From the NCBI RefSeq assembly GCF_900626075.1, contig NZ_UYZY01000010.1, forward strand, positions 33,102-97,101: 64,000 bases of DNA. The letters run 5' to 3'. The position numbers were made by a program, and so were the translations under genes. Origin of the DNA: Clostridium transplantifaecale (GTDB lineage: Bacteria; Bacillota; Clostridia; Lachnospirales; Lachnospiraceae). A model generated the notes under the pieces. That model was not told the origin of the DNA. It searched no databases and was given only the letters and a program-made list of their open reading frames with translations. Numbering within the stretch: position 1 is the first letter of the stretch; each line of letters starts with the position of its first letter. Positions 52,744-61,445 of this stretch are shown in pieces.

Positions 52744-53637
52744 ATGGAAATTTTAGAACTGAAGAAAAAAGCAAACGAGGTCCGCAAGGGAATCGTGACG
52801 GCTGTCCATGCAGCAAAGTCCGGCCATCCGGGCGGCTCCCTGTCTGCGGCAGATATTTTTACCTATCTCTATTTTGAGGAGATGAACATTGATCCCAAAG
52901 AACCGAAAAAGGCGGACCGTGATCGTTTTGTACTGTCCAAAGGCCACAATGCGCCGGGGCTTTATTCCGTGTTAGCCGAAAGAGGATATTTCCCCAAAGC
53001 GGATCTTTTAACACTCAGACATATCGGCTCCTACCTTCAGGGGCACCCGGACATGAAACATATTAACGGTGTGGATATGTCGAGCGGTTCCCTGGGACAG
53101 GGTATTTCCGCAGCGGCAGGCATGGCGGTGTCCGCTAAGATGAGCGGCGACTCTTATCACGTATACACTTTGCTTGGAGACGGAGAGATCCAGGAGGGAC
53201 AGGTCTGGGAGGCGGCAATGTTTGCCGGACACAGAAAGCTGGATAATCTGACGGTTATCGTGGATAACAACAATCTTCAGATTGACGGTTCCATTGAAGA
53301 CATCTGTTCCCCGTACCCGATTGACAAGAAATTTGAGGCATTCAATTTCCATGTAATCTGCGTGGAAAATGGAAACGACATGGAGCAGCTTAAGAAAGCG
53401 TTCGATGAGGCAAAGACGGTCAAAGGCATGCCGACGGCCATCATAGCAAATACGCTCAAAGGAAAAGGCGTATCCTTTATGGAAAACGTAGCTTCCTGGC
53501 ACGGCAAAGCCCCGAATGACGAGGAATACGAAAAGGCCATGAAAGAACTCGAAGAGGCGGGAGCGGCTCTGGATGCTCCGGTTTCGGGCGGGGCGGCATC
53601 AAATCAGGAAAAGGCGGGTGGCGCAGATGGAAAATAA
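52744..53637 (+). CDS. Transketolase N-terminal subunit
   Basis: A 297-residue protein with the thiamine-diphosphate (PP) half of transketolase. KSGHPGGSLSAADIFTYLYF, RDRFVLSKGHNAPGLY, GSLGQGISAAAGMA and LGDGEIQEGQVWEAAMFAG followed by VDNNNLQIDG are the metal/cofactor motifs. Split transketolases of two subunits are common in Clostridia. It lies 33 bp after the transaldolase gene and overlaps the C-terminal subunit gene by 11 bp. The C-terminal tail (SGGAASNQEKAGGADGK) is flexible. Confidence 0.94.
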   Translation: MEILELKKKANEVRKGIVTAVHAAKSGHPGGSLSAADIFTYLYFEEMNIDPKEPKKADRDRFVLSKGHNAPGLYSVLAERGYFPKADLLTLRHIGSYLQGHPDMKHINGVDMSSGSLGQGISAAAGMAVSAKMSGDSYHVYTLLGDGEIQEGQVWEAAMFAGHRKLDNLTVIVDNNNLQIDGSIEDICSPYPIDKKFEAFNFHVICVENGNDMEQLKKAFDEAKTVKGMPTAIIANTLKGKGVSFMENVASWHGKAPNDEEYEKAMKELEEAGAALDAPVSGGAASNQEKAGGADGK

Positions 53638-54577
53638 GAAGAAAATCGCAACCCGGGAAAGCTACGGTAATGCTCTGGCAGAACTGGGAAGGAAACATGA
53701 AGATCTGGTTGTACTGGACGCCGATCTTGCGGAGGCTACGAAGACGGCAATTTTTAAGAAGGAATTTCCGGAGCGTCATATTGACTGCGGAATCGCAGAG
53801 TGCAATATGATGGGAATTGCAGCAGGCATTGCAACGACGGGAAAGGTTCCGTTTGCCAGCACCTTTGCGATGTTTGCGGCAGGGAGGGCGTTTGAGCAGA
53901 TCCGCAACTCCATCGGTTATCCGCATCTGAACGTCAAGATAGCGGCAACCCATGCCGGAATCTCCGTCGGTGAGGACGGGGCAACCCATCAGTGCAACGA
54001 GGATATCGCTCTGATGCGTACAATTCCGGGTATGGTGGTTGTAAATCCTTCCGATGATGTGGAGGCCAGGGCGGCAGTTGAGGCGGCCTATAGATATAAC
54101 GGACCGGTTTACCTGCGCTTTGGACGTCTGGCGGTTCCGGTTATCAACGACAACGAAAACTACCGTTTTGAACTCGGAAGAGGCGTTGTTCTGAAACGCG
54201 GCAGGGATGTTACAATTGTGGCAACCGGCCTTTGCGTTTCGGCTGCCTTAGAGGCGGCGGAACTTTTGAAAGAGGACGGCATCAGTGCGGAGGTAATTAA
54301 CATCCATACCATCAAGCCAATTGACGAGGAACTTTTAATCGGTTCGGCAGGAATGACCGGCAGAGTTGTGACCGTGGAGGAACATTCTATCATTGGAGGC
54401 CTCGGAAGTGCGGTATGTGATGTGCTTTCAGAGCAGTTCCCGGTGCCGGTTTATAAAATCGGTATCCGTGATACGTTCGGCGAATCAGGCCCGGCTCAGG
54501 ATCTTCTTCGGAAATACGGTCTGGACGCCGAGGGAATCAGAACCCAGGTTGCTGAGTGGATGAAAATCAGAATGTAA
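53627..54577 (+). CDS. Transketolase C-terminal subunit
   Basis: A 316-residue protein with the pyrimidine-binding (PYR) and C-terminal domains. ATG at 53627 (MENKKKIATRESYG) overlaps the N-subunit end. HIDCGIAECNMMGIAAGIA contains the catalytic Glu; FAMFAAGRAFEQIRNSI and THAGISVGEDGATHQCNEDI are transketolase signatures. With the N-subunit it transfers two-carbon units between pentose phosphates and aldoses. A strong terminator lies 170 bp downstream. Confidence 0.94.
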   Translation: MENKKKIATRESYGNALAELGRKHEDLVVLDADLAEATKTAIFKKEFPERHIDCGIAECNMMGIAAGIATTGKVPFASTFAMFAAGRAFEQIRNSIGYPHLNVKIAATHAGISVGEDGATHQCNEDIALMRTIPGMVVVNPSDDVEARAAVEAAYRYNGPVYLRFGRLAVPVINDNENYRFELGRGVVLKRGRDVTIVATGLCVSAALEAAELLKEDGISAEVINIHTIKPIDEELLIGSAGMTGRVVTVEEHSIIGGLGSAVCDVLSEQFPVPVYKIGIRDTFGESGPAQDLLRKYGLDAEGIRTQVAEWMKIRM

Positions 54578-54746
54578 AACCGGCAGCAGACAAAAATCTG
54601 CCGGGATGTTACAGATTCGAAGATACGGTAAGTATAAAGCGCAGTAATGTGCAAAGCTATAAGGGGATATGAGTATGAGGGGCGTCCTGAACACGGCGCT
54701 TTGAAACGCTTATGATATAAGGCGGCGAATCTTTGCCGCCAAATCA

Positions 54747-54792
54747 GGGCGGGATACGGCAGCAGGAAAAGAGCGCCGTATCCCGCCCTTTT
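54747..54792 (+). terminator. Strong terminator after transketolase genes
   Basis: Perfect 14-bp stem GGGCGGGATACGGC / GCCGTATCCCGCCC, loop of 13, then TTTTTC. A smaller hairpin GGCGGC/GCCGCC precedes it at 54721. Confidence 0.85.
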
Positions 54793-54831
54793 TCATATCA
54801 TAGGATTAACGTGTCTTTTGACACCTTAATC

Positions 54832-54855
54832 ATCATAGGAAAGTGCTCCTATGAT
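54832..54855. repeat. Short palindromic repeat, copy 2
   Basis: ATCATAGGA / TCCTATGAT around AAGTGC, the same hairpin as at 9801-9830. It is followed by GC-rich stems CTCGCGC...GCGCGAG (54893-54932) and AGTCCGGCTGGCCGGACT. Between 54860 and 55297 no other gene is seen. Confidence 0.5.
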
Positions 54856-55297
54856 ATAAACAGCCCTCCGGGCAGGATGCGCACTCGCGCGAAGATGTAA
54901 TATGCCGCTATGCGGCCGCGCTCGGCGCGAGAGTCCGGCTGGCCGGACTCTTTATTGGGTAAAACGATCCGGGGTATGACGTTACTGACGGCAGAGAGCG
55001 GACTGAAACGCCATGATAATATAATTTTATCCGGTATCAATTGCCGGATAGAAAAATTGTTTTTCATGTGATATACTAAATCTAAAGCATAATATTTCTT
55101 AACATTTCAAGCGGTAAACCGCGTCTTAAGTCAATTCTTAAACTTAGATTTTCAGGAAATCTTGATGCTTTGCAGAACCCATTTATATCATGCAGAGAGG
55201 TTTCCGGAATATCGTTGAGCGGCGGAGGCCTCCTGCTGTTACAGAAGACGGTGTAAGGTTTGTAGACAACCTTTCAGCGTTACAAAGGAGGTACGGA

Positions 55298-56212
55298 ATG
55301 AAAAAAATGCGGAACAGGGAAAACTTTGTAAGAGAGAGCGGGTATGGCACAGGAGCCAGACGAGCTTACAAGGCCAGGCTGTTTGAGATGATTTTCAGTG
55401 ACAGAAAGGAACTGCTCGCACTGTATAATGCGGTAAACGGAACAGCATATGAGGATCCCGAGCAGTTAGAAGTTAATACGCTGGAAAATGCAATTTATAT
55501 GTCGATGCGCAATGATCTTTCATTTATTATTGATTCAAGGCTGACACTGTATGAACATCAGTCAACATACAGCCCGAATCTTCCGCTGCGGTGCCTGATG
55601 TATGCGACGGATTTATATTCGGTGCTGACGAAAGAAGAGAATCTTTACGGAACAAAGCTCGTAAAGCTCCCTACTCCCCGGTTTGTTATTTTTTATAATG
55701 GGCGGAAGGAAATCAGCGATTTACAGGAGATGAAGTTGTCGGAAGCATTTACAGTGGCGGAAGAGGAATATTCATTGGAGCTGAGGGCGATCCTTCTCAA
55801 TATCAATAAGGGACACAATGAGAGGCTTTTGACGGCCTGCAAAACCCTGGGGGATTATGCAGAGTATACGGAGCGCGTGAGAACCTATGCGGGGACGATG
55901 AGCCTTAAGAATGCAGTGGAGCTTGCGGTGGAAGAGTGTATCAGGGACAATGTGCTGGCAGAGTTCCTGAAAAACAATAGAGCGGAGGCGATGAAAGTGA
56001 GCATTTATGAGTATGACGAAGAGAAGACGATGAGACAGATGCGTGAGGAGGGGGTAAAAGAAGGCCGTGAGGAGGGTGAAAAGTCCTTTTCCATATTGGC
56101 CAAGAGATTGTTGGAAGATTCCCGTCAGGATGATCTCCTTAAAGCGGCGGACGACCGTGAATTCAGGGAAATGCTTTACCTGGAATACGGGGTGAAAGAG
56201 GAAGCTGAATAA
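55298..56212 (+). CDS. Rpn-family PD-(D/E)XK nuclease-like protein
   Basis: A 304-residue protein of the Rpn / PD-(D/E)XK transposase-family type, very common in Lachnospiraceae. The start at 55298 follows CAAAGGAGGTACGG. Core: MIFSDRKELLALYNAVNGT, then SMRNDLSFIIDSRLTLYEHQST, where the Asp and the E-x-Q pattern are the nuclease-site residues; PLRCLMYATDLY is also conserved. The C-terminus is a charged coiled coil (MREEGVKEGREEGEK). In E. coli Rpn proteins promote RecA-independent recombination; the function here is unknown. It is monocistronic. Confidence 0.85.
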   Translation: MKKMRNRENFVRESGYGTGARRAYKARLFEMIFSDRKELLALYNAVNGTAYEDPEQLEVNTLENAIYMSMRNDLSFIIDSRLTLYEHQSTYSPNLPLRCLMYATDLYSVLTKEENLYGTKLVKLPTPRFVIFYNGRKEISDLQEMKLSEAFTVAEEEYSLELRAILLNINKGHNERLLTACKTLGDYAEYTERVRTYAGTMSLKNAVELAVEECIRDNVLAEFLKNNRAEAMKVSIYEYDEEKTMRQMREEGVKEGREEGEKSFSILAKRLLEDSRQDDLLKAADDREFREMLYLEYGVKEEAE

Positions 56213-56277
56213 GGCGGAGGAATATGTACAGGAAGTACAATGGCCGCCTGAGTATGATAGAAACAGCAATAGTATAA

Positions 56278-56314
56278 ATGCTCCCAAAGCGTGTAATCAG
56301 CCTTGGGAGCATTT
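56278..56314. terminator. Bidirectional terminator after the Rpn gene
   Basis: ATGCTCCCAA / TTGGGAGCAT, loop of 15, followed by TTTCC. It lies between convergent genes. Confidence 0.65.
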
Positions 56315-56354
56315 CCATTGGTGTGGGAATTGCCGGTAAAGCACATCCGGACTA

Positions 56355-57242
56355 TCAGAGGGCAGTCCTGTTTACAATATATCCGGGGACAGTGCAGAGC
56401 ATGGTTTTAATCTCCTGTCCGGTAAAACCTTCGCCCAGCAGTGTTTCAATAAAACGCAGCATTCCCTCAACGGGATGTTCGAAGCCGGCCTGTCCGCGGT
56501 CGGTGGCCAGATAGACACGGCCGGCGCCCACCTTTTTTATGTTGAATGCCATCTCCTGGGCGGAGACAGAGCCTTCGGCAATGTTGAGCCAGTTTTTTTC
56601 AATCAGCACACCGGTACCGGCCAGCTCTTTCTGAATATTTCCGGTGGATTTGGTGCGGTCCCATTCAGGGTGTGTCAGTATCATATTGACGCTGTACCGG
56701 CGGCCCTCCTTACATAAGGCATAGGATTCTTCCGAATTCAGATGGCCTGTTGCTAGGTAAGCGCCATATTTTTTTACAATCTCAAAAATCTCAAAAATTT
56801 CTTTCTTCAGTTTCCCGTTTTCTTCAAAAATTGTAATTCCTGGGCGTGCGAAAAAATCTCCCGGCATATCTCCATACTTCAGGCAATTTTCCGAATCTCT
56901 GGTGGGCATCCAGATAATCACGGCCCCCATTTTCAGCGAATTTTCAACTGCATAAGGGTTCAGGCCGCCGACCGGATGATTTAAAACCAGCCCACCGTAT
57001 GCTTTGGCAGAACAGTGACTGTGAAGATTTACCAGTGCGGCTCTCGAGGCGGTACAGCCGTAATGGGCTTTAATCATGGCGCCGGCCATCCCGGCATCGG
57101 CAGCCTCCTGGATCAGTTCAAAGTCATCCAGGGCCCGGTGAAAGGCAGAGGGCTCAGTATGGGTGTGAAGATCATAACCGCCTTTAATGAGTTCTTTGGA
57201 TTGTTGACGATATGAATCCGAAATAAAGTATGAACGTTCCAT
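56355..57242 (-). CDS. DUF6282-family metal-dependent hydrolase-like protein
   Basis: A 295-residue protein of unknown reaction, resembling PHP/amidohydrolase-like enzymes of DUF6282. Metal-type motifs are DLHTHTEPSAF (H-x-H) at residue 24 or so, a His in IKAHYGC, GHLNSEES, ILTHPEWD and ATDRGQAGFEHP. Together these form a plausible metal centre. It is divergent from the GltS-type symporter gene across an AT-rich gap. The gap holds copies of an ATATTCTT box that also occur near the regulator and hydrolase genes, so it probably belongs to the same regulon. AAGGAGGCATT precedes the start. Confidence 0.7.
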   Translation of the reverse strand: MERSYFISDSYRQQSKELIKGGYDLHTHTEPSAFHRALDDFELIQEAADAGMAGAMIKAHYGCTASRAALVNLHSHCSAKAYGGLVLNHPVGGLNPYAVENSLKMGAVIIWMPTRDSENCLKYGDMPGDFFARPGITIFEENGKLKKEIFEIFEIVKKYGAYLATGHLNSEESYALCKEGRRYSVNMILTHPEWDRTKSTGNIQKELAGTGVLIEKNWLNIAEGSVSAQEMAFNIKKVGAGRVYLATDRGQAGFEHPVEGMLRFIETLLGEGFTGQEIKTMLCTVPGYIVNRTAL

Positions 57243-57257
57243 AATGCCTCCTTGTGG

Positions 57258-57296
57258 AAATATTATTCTTTTTTGATTAAATAGATGATATCATCT
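57258..57296. promoter_or_regulatory. Candidate control sites of the DUF6282 gene
   Basis: GGAAATATTATTCTTTTTT (57257 on) resembles the RpiR boxes of the cluster. AGATGATATCATCT (57283-57296) is a perfect 14-bp palindrome. The whole gap 57243-57650 is very AT-rich and otherwise holds only promoters. Confidence 0.4.
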
Positions 57297-57561
57297 TTTT
57301 TATAATTAGTAAATATTAAATATAAAAAATAAAGAAAAAATAATCTGTATTAAAGATGCTATACGCTTTAATACAATGGAACAAACGAAAAAAATAAAAA
57401 TATTTTGTTTATATAAAATATTAAACAGTTTTAAAGAGCGTAAAAGATAAAAAATGCCGTTTTATAAAGAAGTTTAGATGCTTTTATTGGGAAAAATAGA
57501 CAAATTAAGAATGAAAAATTCTATAAAAAGGAACAAAGATATTCTTTTTGGATATAAAAGG

Positions 57562-57590
57562 TTGAAATATTCTTATTCGGGATATATAAT
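57562..57590 (+). promoter_or_regulatory. Promoter of the GltS-type symporter gene with overlapping operator
   Basis: TTGAAA, 17 bp, TATAAT. The -35 merges with GAAATATTCTTA; a second box GATATTCTTTTT lies at 57537. The same layout recurs at 60303. Confidence 0.65.
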
Positions 57591-57650
57591 CGATTTAATT
57601 GATTAATCGGTTAATTGAATGAGCAAAAACTAAGAGGAGGTTTTTAAAAG

Positions 57651-59039
57651 ATGAATTTTGATCCGTATTCCATGTTGATTGATTTCTGCCTGATATCGGT
57701 CTTTCTGTTTCTGGCACAGATGATGAGAAGCAAAATAAAGTTTTTCCAGAATTTTTATATCCCGTCATCTCTTATTGCGGGTTTTTTGGCCCTGTTTTGC
57801 GGAGAACAGTTTATAAATATTGTGCCCTTCAGCAGCCAGACAGGTTCCTATGCATACCTGCTGGTGTGTGTATTGTTTGCAGGACTATTCCTAGGAAAAA
57901 CAGAGAAACTCAATTTAAAGAAAATTGTAGCAAAGGTGGGGGATACATTTCTTATCAACATGTCAAGTGAAGTTGTCTGCTTCGGAATTGCATGTCTGAT
58001 TGGCGGCGCTTTGATGATGGTGTTGTTCCCTTCCACTTTTAATCAGATCTGTGTACTTCTTCCGGCCGGATTCATGGGGGGACATGGTTATGCGGCGGCG
58101 ATTGGAGGAACTTTAAACGGACTCCTTGGACGTGAGGACTGCGTTATTATCGGACAGACATTTGCAACCCTGGGACTTTTGTCGGGAATCTTTGGGGGGA
58201 TTATCTGTATTAACTATGCAACAAGAAAAGGCGCGACAAGATTAATTAAAAATATCGGTTCACTGCCCCAGGAATGCAAAACGGGTATGATACCGGAAGA
58301 AAAAAGGACTTCCATGGGTGATGAGACAATACATCCGATGGCAATGGATCCGCTGGCCTGGCATGTGGCATTAATTCTGATGGCTACCGGAATCGGATAC
58401 GGCGCCTACCAGTTATATAAACCGTATATGCCTAATATTGAGGTTCCGATGATGTGCCTTACAATGCTGGCCGGAGTTGCGATTCAGACGCTCCTCAACA
58501 AAATAGGATACGGAAATTATGTTGACAAAAAAATCGTAGACAGAATCGGCAGCGGTGTCACCGATTATCTGGTGGCATTTGGAATAGCAACAATTAAAAT
58601 GTCGGTTGTACTTGAATATATTGGGCCGATTATTGTGCTTTGCATCATAGGAATCGCCTGGCCATGTATTCTCGTATTCTTTGTGGGAAGAAAACTGTTC
58701 AGAAACTTCTGGTTTGAACGCTCCATTTTCATATTCGGATATATCACCGGTGTCGTAGCAATCGGTGTAACCCTCCTTCGTATTGTTGATCCGGAGATGA
58801 AGAGCGGAACTCTGGATGATTTTGGAACGGCATATACGCTTCAATCTATCGTTGAACTGTTTATCGTAACCATGGTGCCTGTATTTGCGGTTCAGGTAGG
58901 GACCCTTCCGGTGGGAGCGGTACTGACGGCGATTGGAATCGGAATGCTTTTGCTTTGCAAGCTGAGGTATGGCAGTTATAATATGCCGATGGATCAGCTC
59001 AGAGCCGGTGAAGCGGAAATTATCGCTGAATTGAAATAA
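57651..59039 (+). CDS. GltS-type sodium/carboxylate symporter
   Basis: A 462-residue membrane protein of the sodium:glutamate symporter family with 10-12 spans. FYIPSSLIAGFLALFCGEQF in the N-terminal half, LLPAGFMGGHGYAAAIGGTL as a re-entrant-loop motif, and SGVTDYLVAFGIATIKMSVV in the second half are typical. It is longer than E. coli GltS (about 400). The substrate could be glutamate or another acidic compound processed by the neighbouring hydrolases. AAGAGGAGGTTTTTAAAAG precedes the ATG. A terminator follows the gene. Confidence 0.88.
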   Translation: MNFDPYSMLIDFCLISVFLFLAQMMRSKIKFFQNFYIPSSLIAGFLALFCGEQFINIVPFSSQTGSYAYLLVCVLFAGLFLGKTEKLNLKKIVAKVGDTFLINMSSEVVCFGIACLIGGALMMVLFPSTFNQICVLLPAGFMGGHGYAAAIGGTLNGLLGREDCVIIGQTFATLGLLSGIFGGIICINYATRKGATRLIKNIGSLPQECKTGMIPEEKRTSMGDETIHPMAMDPLAWHVALILMATGIGYGAYQLYKPYMPNIEVPMMCLTMLAGVAIQTLLNKIGYGNYVDKKIVDRIGSGVTDYLVAFGIATIKMSVVLEYIGPIIVLCIIGIAWPCILVFFVGRKLFRNFWFERSIFIFGYITGVVAIGVTLLRIVDPEMKSGTLDDFGTAYTLQSIVELFIVTMVPVFAVQVGTLPVGAVLTAIGIGMLLLCKLRYGSYNMPMDQLRAGEAEIIAELK

Positions 59040-59137
59040 AACGTTAAGGTATAATCAGTCTGCCGTAAAGGTACATAGCCTGCGATCAGCTGGGCGCCAG
59101 CGGAGAATTATGCACAGATCAGACCCTGATAAAAATC

Positions 59138-59198
59138 AACGGAGGGCATACCGTTCAGCTTTATCATTAAGCTGCAGGCGGTATGCCCTCCGTTTTAT
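59138..59198. terminator. Terminator between the symporter and rpiR genes
   Basis: Perfect 15-bp stem AACGGAGGGCATACC / GGTATGCCCTCCGTT with an inner CAGCTT/AAGCTG stem, followed by TTAT. A second hairpin AGGCCGTGC/GCACGGCCT (59205-59229) probably ends the minus-strand rpiR transcript. Confidence 0.8.
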
Positions 59199-59249
59199 AG
59201 CCGCAGGCCGTGCAGAGAAGGCACGGCCTGTCCTTATAAGAAGATTTAT

Positions 59250-60110
59250 TTATCGGATAAAGATATCGACCTTTTCCAACTCTGTTTCCAGTTCCTCGAG
59301 TATCTTCATGGAATCCGGTCCCAGCCGGCGGACGAGTCCTGCGGTAAGAGCTTCCGCGATAAACATAAAAGGAAGGATCCCGCAGCCTGCATTTACCGAG
59401 TTGGTATCAATCATGATATCGGCATACCGTGCAATCGGATTGAGGGAGGTATTGGTAATCAGGATAATCGGTATGCCTCTGTCCCTGCATACGGCTGAGG
59501 CGTCGATGGTGCGCTTCGTACAGGGCCAGGCGGAGAAGATAACAATCACATCCTCTTCCGGTGTCAGGCGGAAAATTTTATCGTATAAAAATTCGCTTTC
59601 ATCGCTGAGCTGCCTTACATGGGGATAGAAACGGTCGATCGCAGATTCAAGATAAAGCGAAGCTGTCCGGGAAGAGCGCAGGCCAAGTAAATTAATACGG
59701 GAGCTTTGCATCATAAGGGAGAGGGCTTTATCGATTTGTTCAATGTTCTTGGGCGTTATAAAGTTTTCAACTGTATGGGTGGTGTCAAACCAGAGCGTGT
59801 GTAAAATATCGGAATCCGAGTGGCTGGCTACGGTTTGAAAGCTGTTTTTAATTCCTATATAGGAAGAGGCATTATTTTTCAGGGAGACATTAAGCAGTGC
59901 GCGGCGAAAATCGCTGTAGCTGTCAAAATGAAGTGTTTTTACGAGACGCATCACAGTGGTAGGCCCCACACCGGAATGTTCCGCCAGTTCCGCCACCGTC
60001 ATCATTCCTGCATCTATATAATTTAAAACAATGAAATTGCATAAGGTTCTCTGCTTTTTAGGCAGTACATCTTTGATTTGAGTGATTGTGTCGATGATAT
60101 TATTTTCCAT
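59250..60110 (-). CDS. MurR/RpiR-family transcriptional regulator
   Basis: A 286-residue regulator with an N-terminal HTH_6 domain (MTVAELAEHSGVGPTTVMRLVKTL) and a C-terminal SIS sugar-isomerase domain (LLGLRSSRTASLYLESAI, VIVIFSAWPCTKRTIDASA, ILITNTSLNPIARYAD) that binds a phosphorylated or acidic effector. The start at 60110 is preferred to an ATG 15 bp upstream, because GGAGG lies between them. It is flanked by, and probably controls, the symporter, DUF6282, hydrolase and following genes. Confidence 0.92.
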   Translation of the reverse strand: MENNIIDTITQIKDVLPKKQRTLCNFIVLNYIDAGMMTVAELAEHSGVGPTTVMRLVKTLHFDSYSDFRRALLNVSLKNNASSYIGIKNSFQTVASHSDSDILHTLWFDTTHTVENFITPKNIEQIDKALSLMMQSSRINLLGLRSSRTASLYLESAIDRFYPHVRQLSDESEFLYDKIFRLTPEEDVIVIFSAWPCTKRTIDASAVCRDRGIPIILITNTSLNPIARYADIMIDTNSVNAGCGILPFMFIAEALTAGLVRRLGPDSMKILEELETELEKVDIFIR

Positions 60111-60125
60111 AATCAATACCTCCAT

Positions 60126-60139
60126 TGGATATTCTTGTG
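60126..60139. promoter_or_regulatory. RpiR-type box in the rpiR leader
   Basis: GGATATTCTTGTG matches the ATATTCTT box at 57537, 57564 and 60305, which would allow autoregulation. Confidence 0.4.
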
Positions 60140-60142
60140 TTT

Positions 60143-60171
60143 ATTATACGGCTGGGATAAAACGGTGTCAA
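60143..60171 (-). promoter_or_regulatory. Consensus promoter of rpiR
   Basis: On the minus strand TTGACA, 17 bp, TATAAT: a perfect sigma-A consensus. Confidence 0.75.
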
Positions 60172-60302
60172 ATGATTATGAATTAAAACAAAATTAATTT
60201 TATTAAAAAAAAGAATTTCAAATTTATTTATGTATAAAATGAACAAAAAAGATTATTTAATTTGTTAAAAAGGATGAAAAACAAATATTTAAAATAAAAA
60301 GG

Positions 60303-60331
60303 TTGAAATATTCTTTTATAGGGTGTATAGT
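60303..60331 (+). promoter_or_regulatory. Promoter of the hydrolase operon with overlapping operator
   Basis: TTGAAA, 17 bp, TATAGT. GGTTGAAATATTCTT is identical over 15 bases to the symporter promoter at 57560. Confidence 0.65.
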
Positions 60332-60401
60332 GTTGTTACAGCAAAGAAATAAAGAAATCAAGAAAACATATCATGAGAAAAATCAAAAAGGAGAGAAAGT
60401 T

Positions 60402-61328
60402 ATGAAAACAAGAGATGTAGTATTTTACAGTGAAGGCGACAAGATGGTGGGAACTGTTTATCTTCCCGATGACTATAAGGAGGGAGAGAAGAGGCCGTGT
60501 ATCATTGCCAACTCCGGCTGGACAGGACTGAATATGGTATATCCCGCCTTATTCTCAAGAGCGATGACCGCGAGAGGATATGTCTGCATGGGATTTGATT
60601 ACCGCGGATTTAAACCGAGTGAGGGAACCGAGAAATACACGACCCTGGAAAGAGAAGTGGAAGATATTGCGGCAGCGGTAAACTTCATGAAGGCACAGCC
60701 GGAAATTGATCCGAAGAGAATCGGTTTAATCGGCTGGGGCGTAGGCGGAGCTGTCTGCGTGGAAGTTACGGCAAGAGAAGAGGCGGTCAAGGCCGTTGCC
60801 ACCCTGAATTCTTTTGTAAACGGCGTACGCTGGATGCGAATGGGTATGGGAAATGATAAGTACAACAAGATGCTGAGGGCTCTTGAGCAGGATAAGATTA
60901 CACGTGCCACGACAGGAGATCTGGTGTTGAGACATCCTTACGAGTTCTATCCAAACATTGATGAGAGCGGAGATTTCTACGTAGATCAGACCCTGAAAAA
61001 AATCAACGGAGGCGTTTCCGAGCAGGCTAATGAGGCGAATGGAGAGGAATTCCCAACTCCGATGTCCAGTGCATATGCAGAATCCTTTATCCGCTTTAAC
61101 ATAGAAGCCACACTTCCGAAACTGGCGCCGAAGGCAGTTTTTGTAGGCCACGGAAGATACAATGAGCTTCACGACAAGATCGAGGCGGAAGAGGCATACC
61201 GCCTTGCAAATGAGCCGAAGGAGCTTTACTATGTAGAAGGTAAACACAACGAGTGGATGTTTGACGGGGATCCAAAATTCGAGGCACTGGCAGATGCGTT
61301 AGCTGAATTCTTCAAAAAATATTTATAG
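60402..61328 (+). CDS. Alpha/beta-hydrolase-fold protein lacking the usual nucleophile
   Basis: A 308-residue alpha/beta-hydrolase protein of the dienelactone hydrolase / YcjY-like type. CIIANSGWTGLN (oxyanion loop region), GYVCMGFDYRGFKPSEG and DPKRIGLIGWGVGGAVCVEV are recognisable. The last should be the nucleophile elbow G-x-S-x-G, but reads G-W-G-V-G, with Gly in place of Ser. The C-terminal VEGKHNEWMFDG has the expected His and FVGHGRYNELHD an acidic residue. It may be non-hydrolytic, use another nucleophile, or be inactive. The start at 60402 follows AAAAAGGAGAGAAAG. Its promoter shares the RpiR box. Confidence 0.8.
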   Translation: MKTRDVVFYSEGDKMVGTVYLPDDYKEGEKRPCIIANSGWTGLNMVYPALFSRAMTARGYVCMGFDYRGFKPSEGTEKYTTLEREVEDIAAAVNFMKAQPEIDPKRIGLIGWGVGGAVCVEVTAREEAVKAVATLNSFVNGVRWMRMGMGNDKYNKMLRALEQDKITRATTGDLVLRHPYEFYPNIDESGDFYVDQTLKKINGGVSEQANEANGEEFPTPMSSAYAESFIRFNIEATLPKLAPKAVFVGHGRYNELHDKIEAEEAYRLANEPKELYYVEGKHNEWMFDGDPKFEALADALAEFFKKYL

Positions 61329-61393
61329 TAAATAGAAAGAAGAAATCAATGAAGTAATAAAAGATGTCATAAGTTTTTTGGCGGATTTTAAAA

Positions 61394-61420
61394 CAGGAGA
61401 CCGGATCACCCGGTCTCCTG
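61394..61420 (+). terminator. Intercistronic hairpin after the hydrolase gene
   Basis: Perfect 11-bp stem CAGGAGACCGG / CCGGTCTCCTG around ATCAC with no T-run; may partly terminate or stabilise the upstream message. Confidence 0.55.
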
Positions 61421-61445
61421 GCTCATAAAAGAGGAGGGGAAAAGG

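Noticed and set aside
55298..56212. Transposase of an insertion sequence
   Set aside because: The Rpn / PD-(D/E)XK transposase-family name is historical; there are no terminal inverted repeats or target duplications around it.
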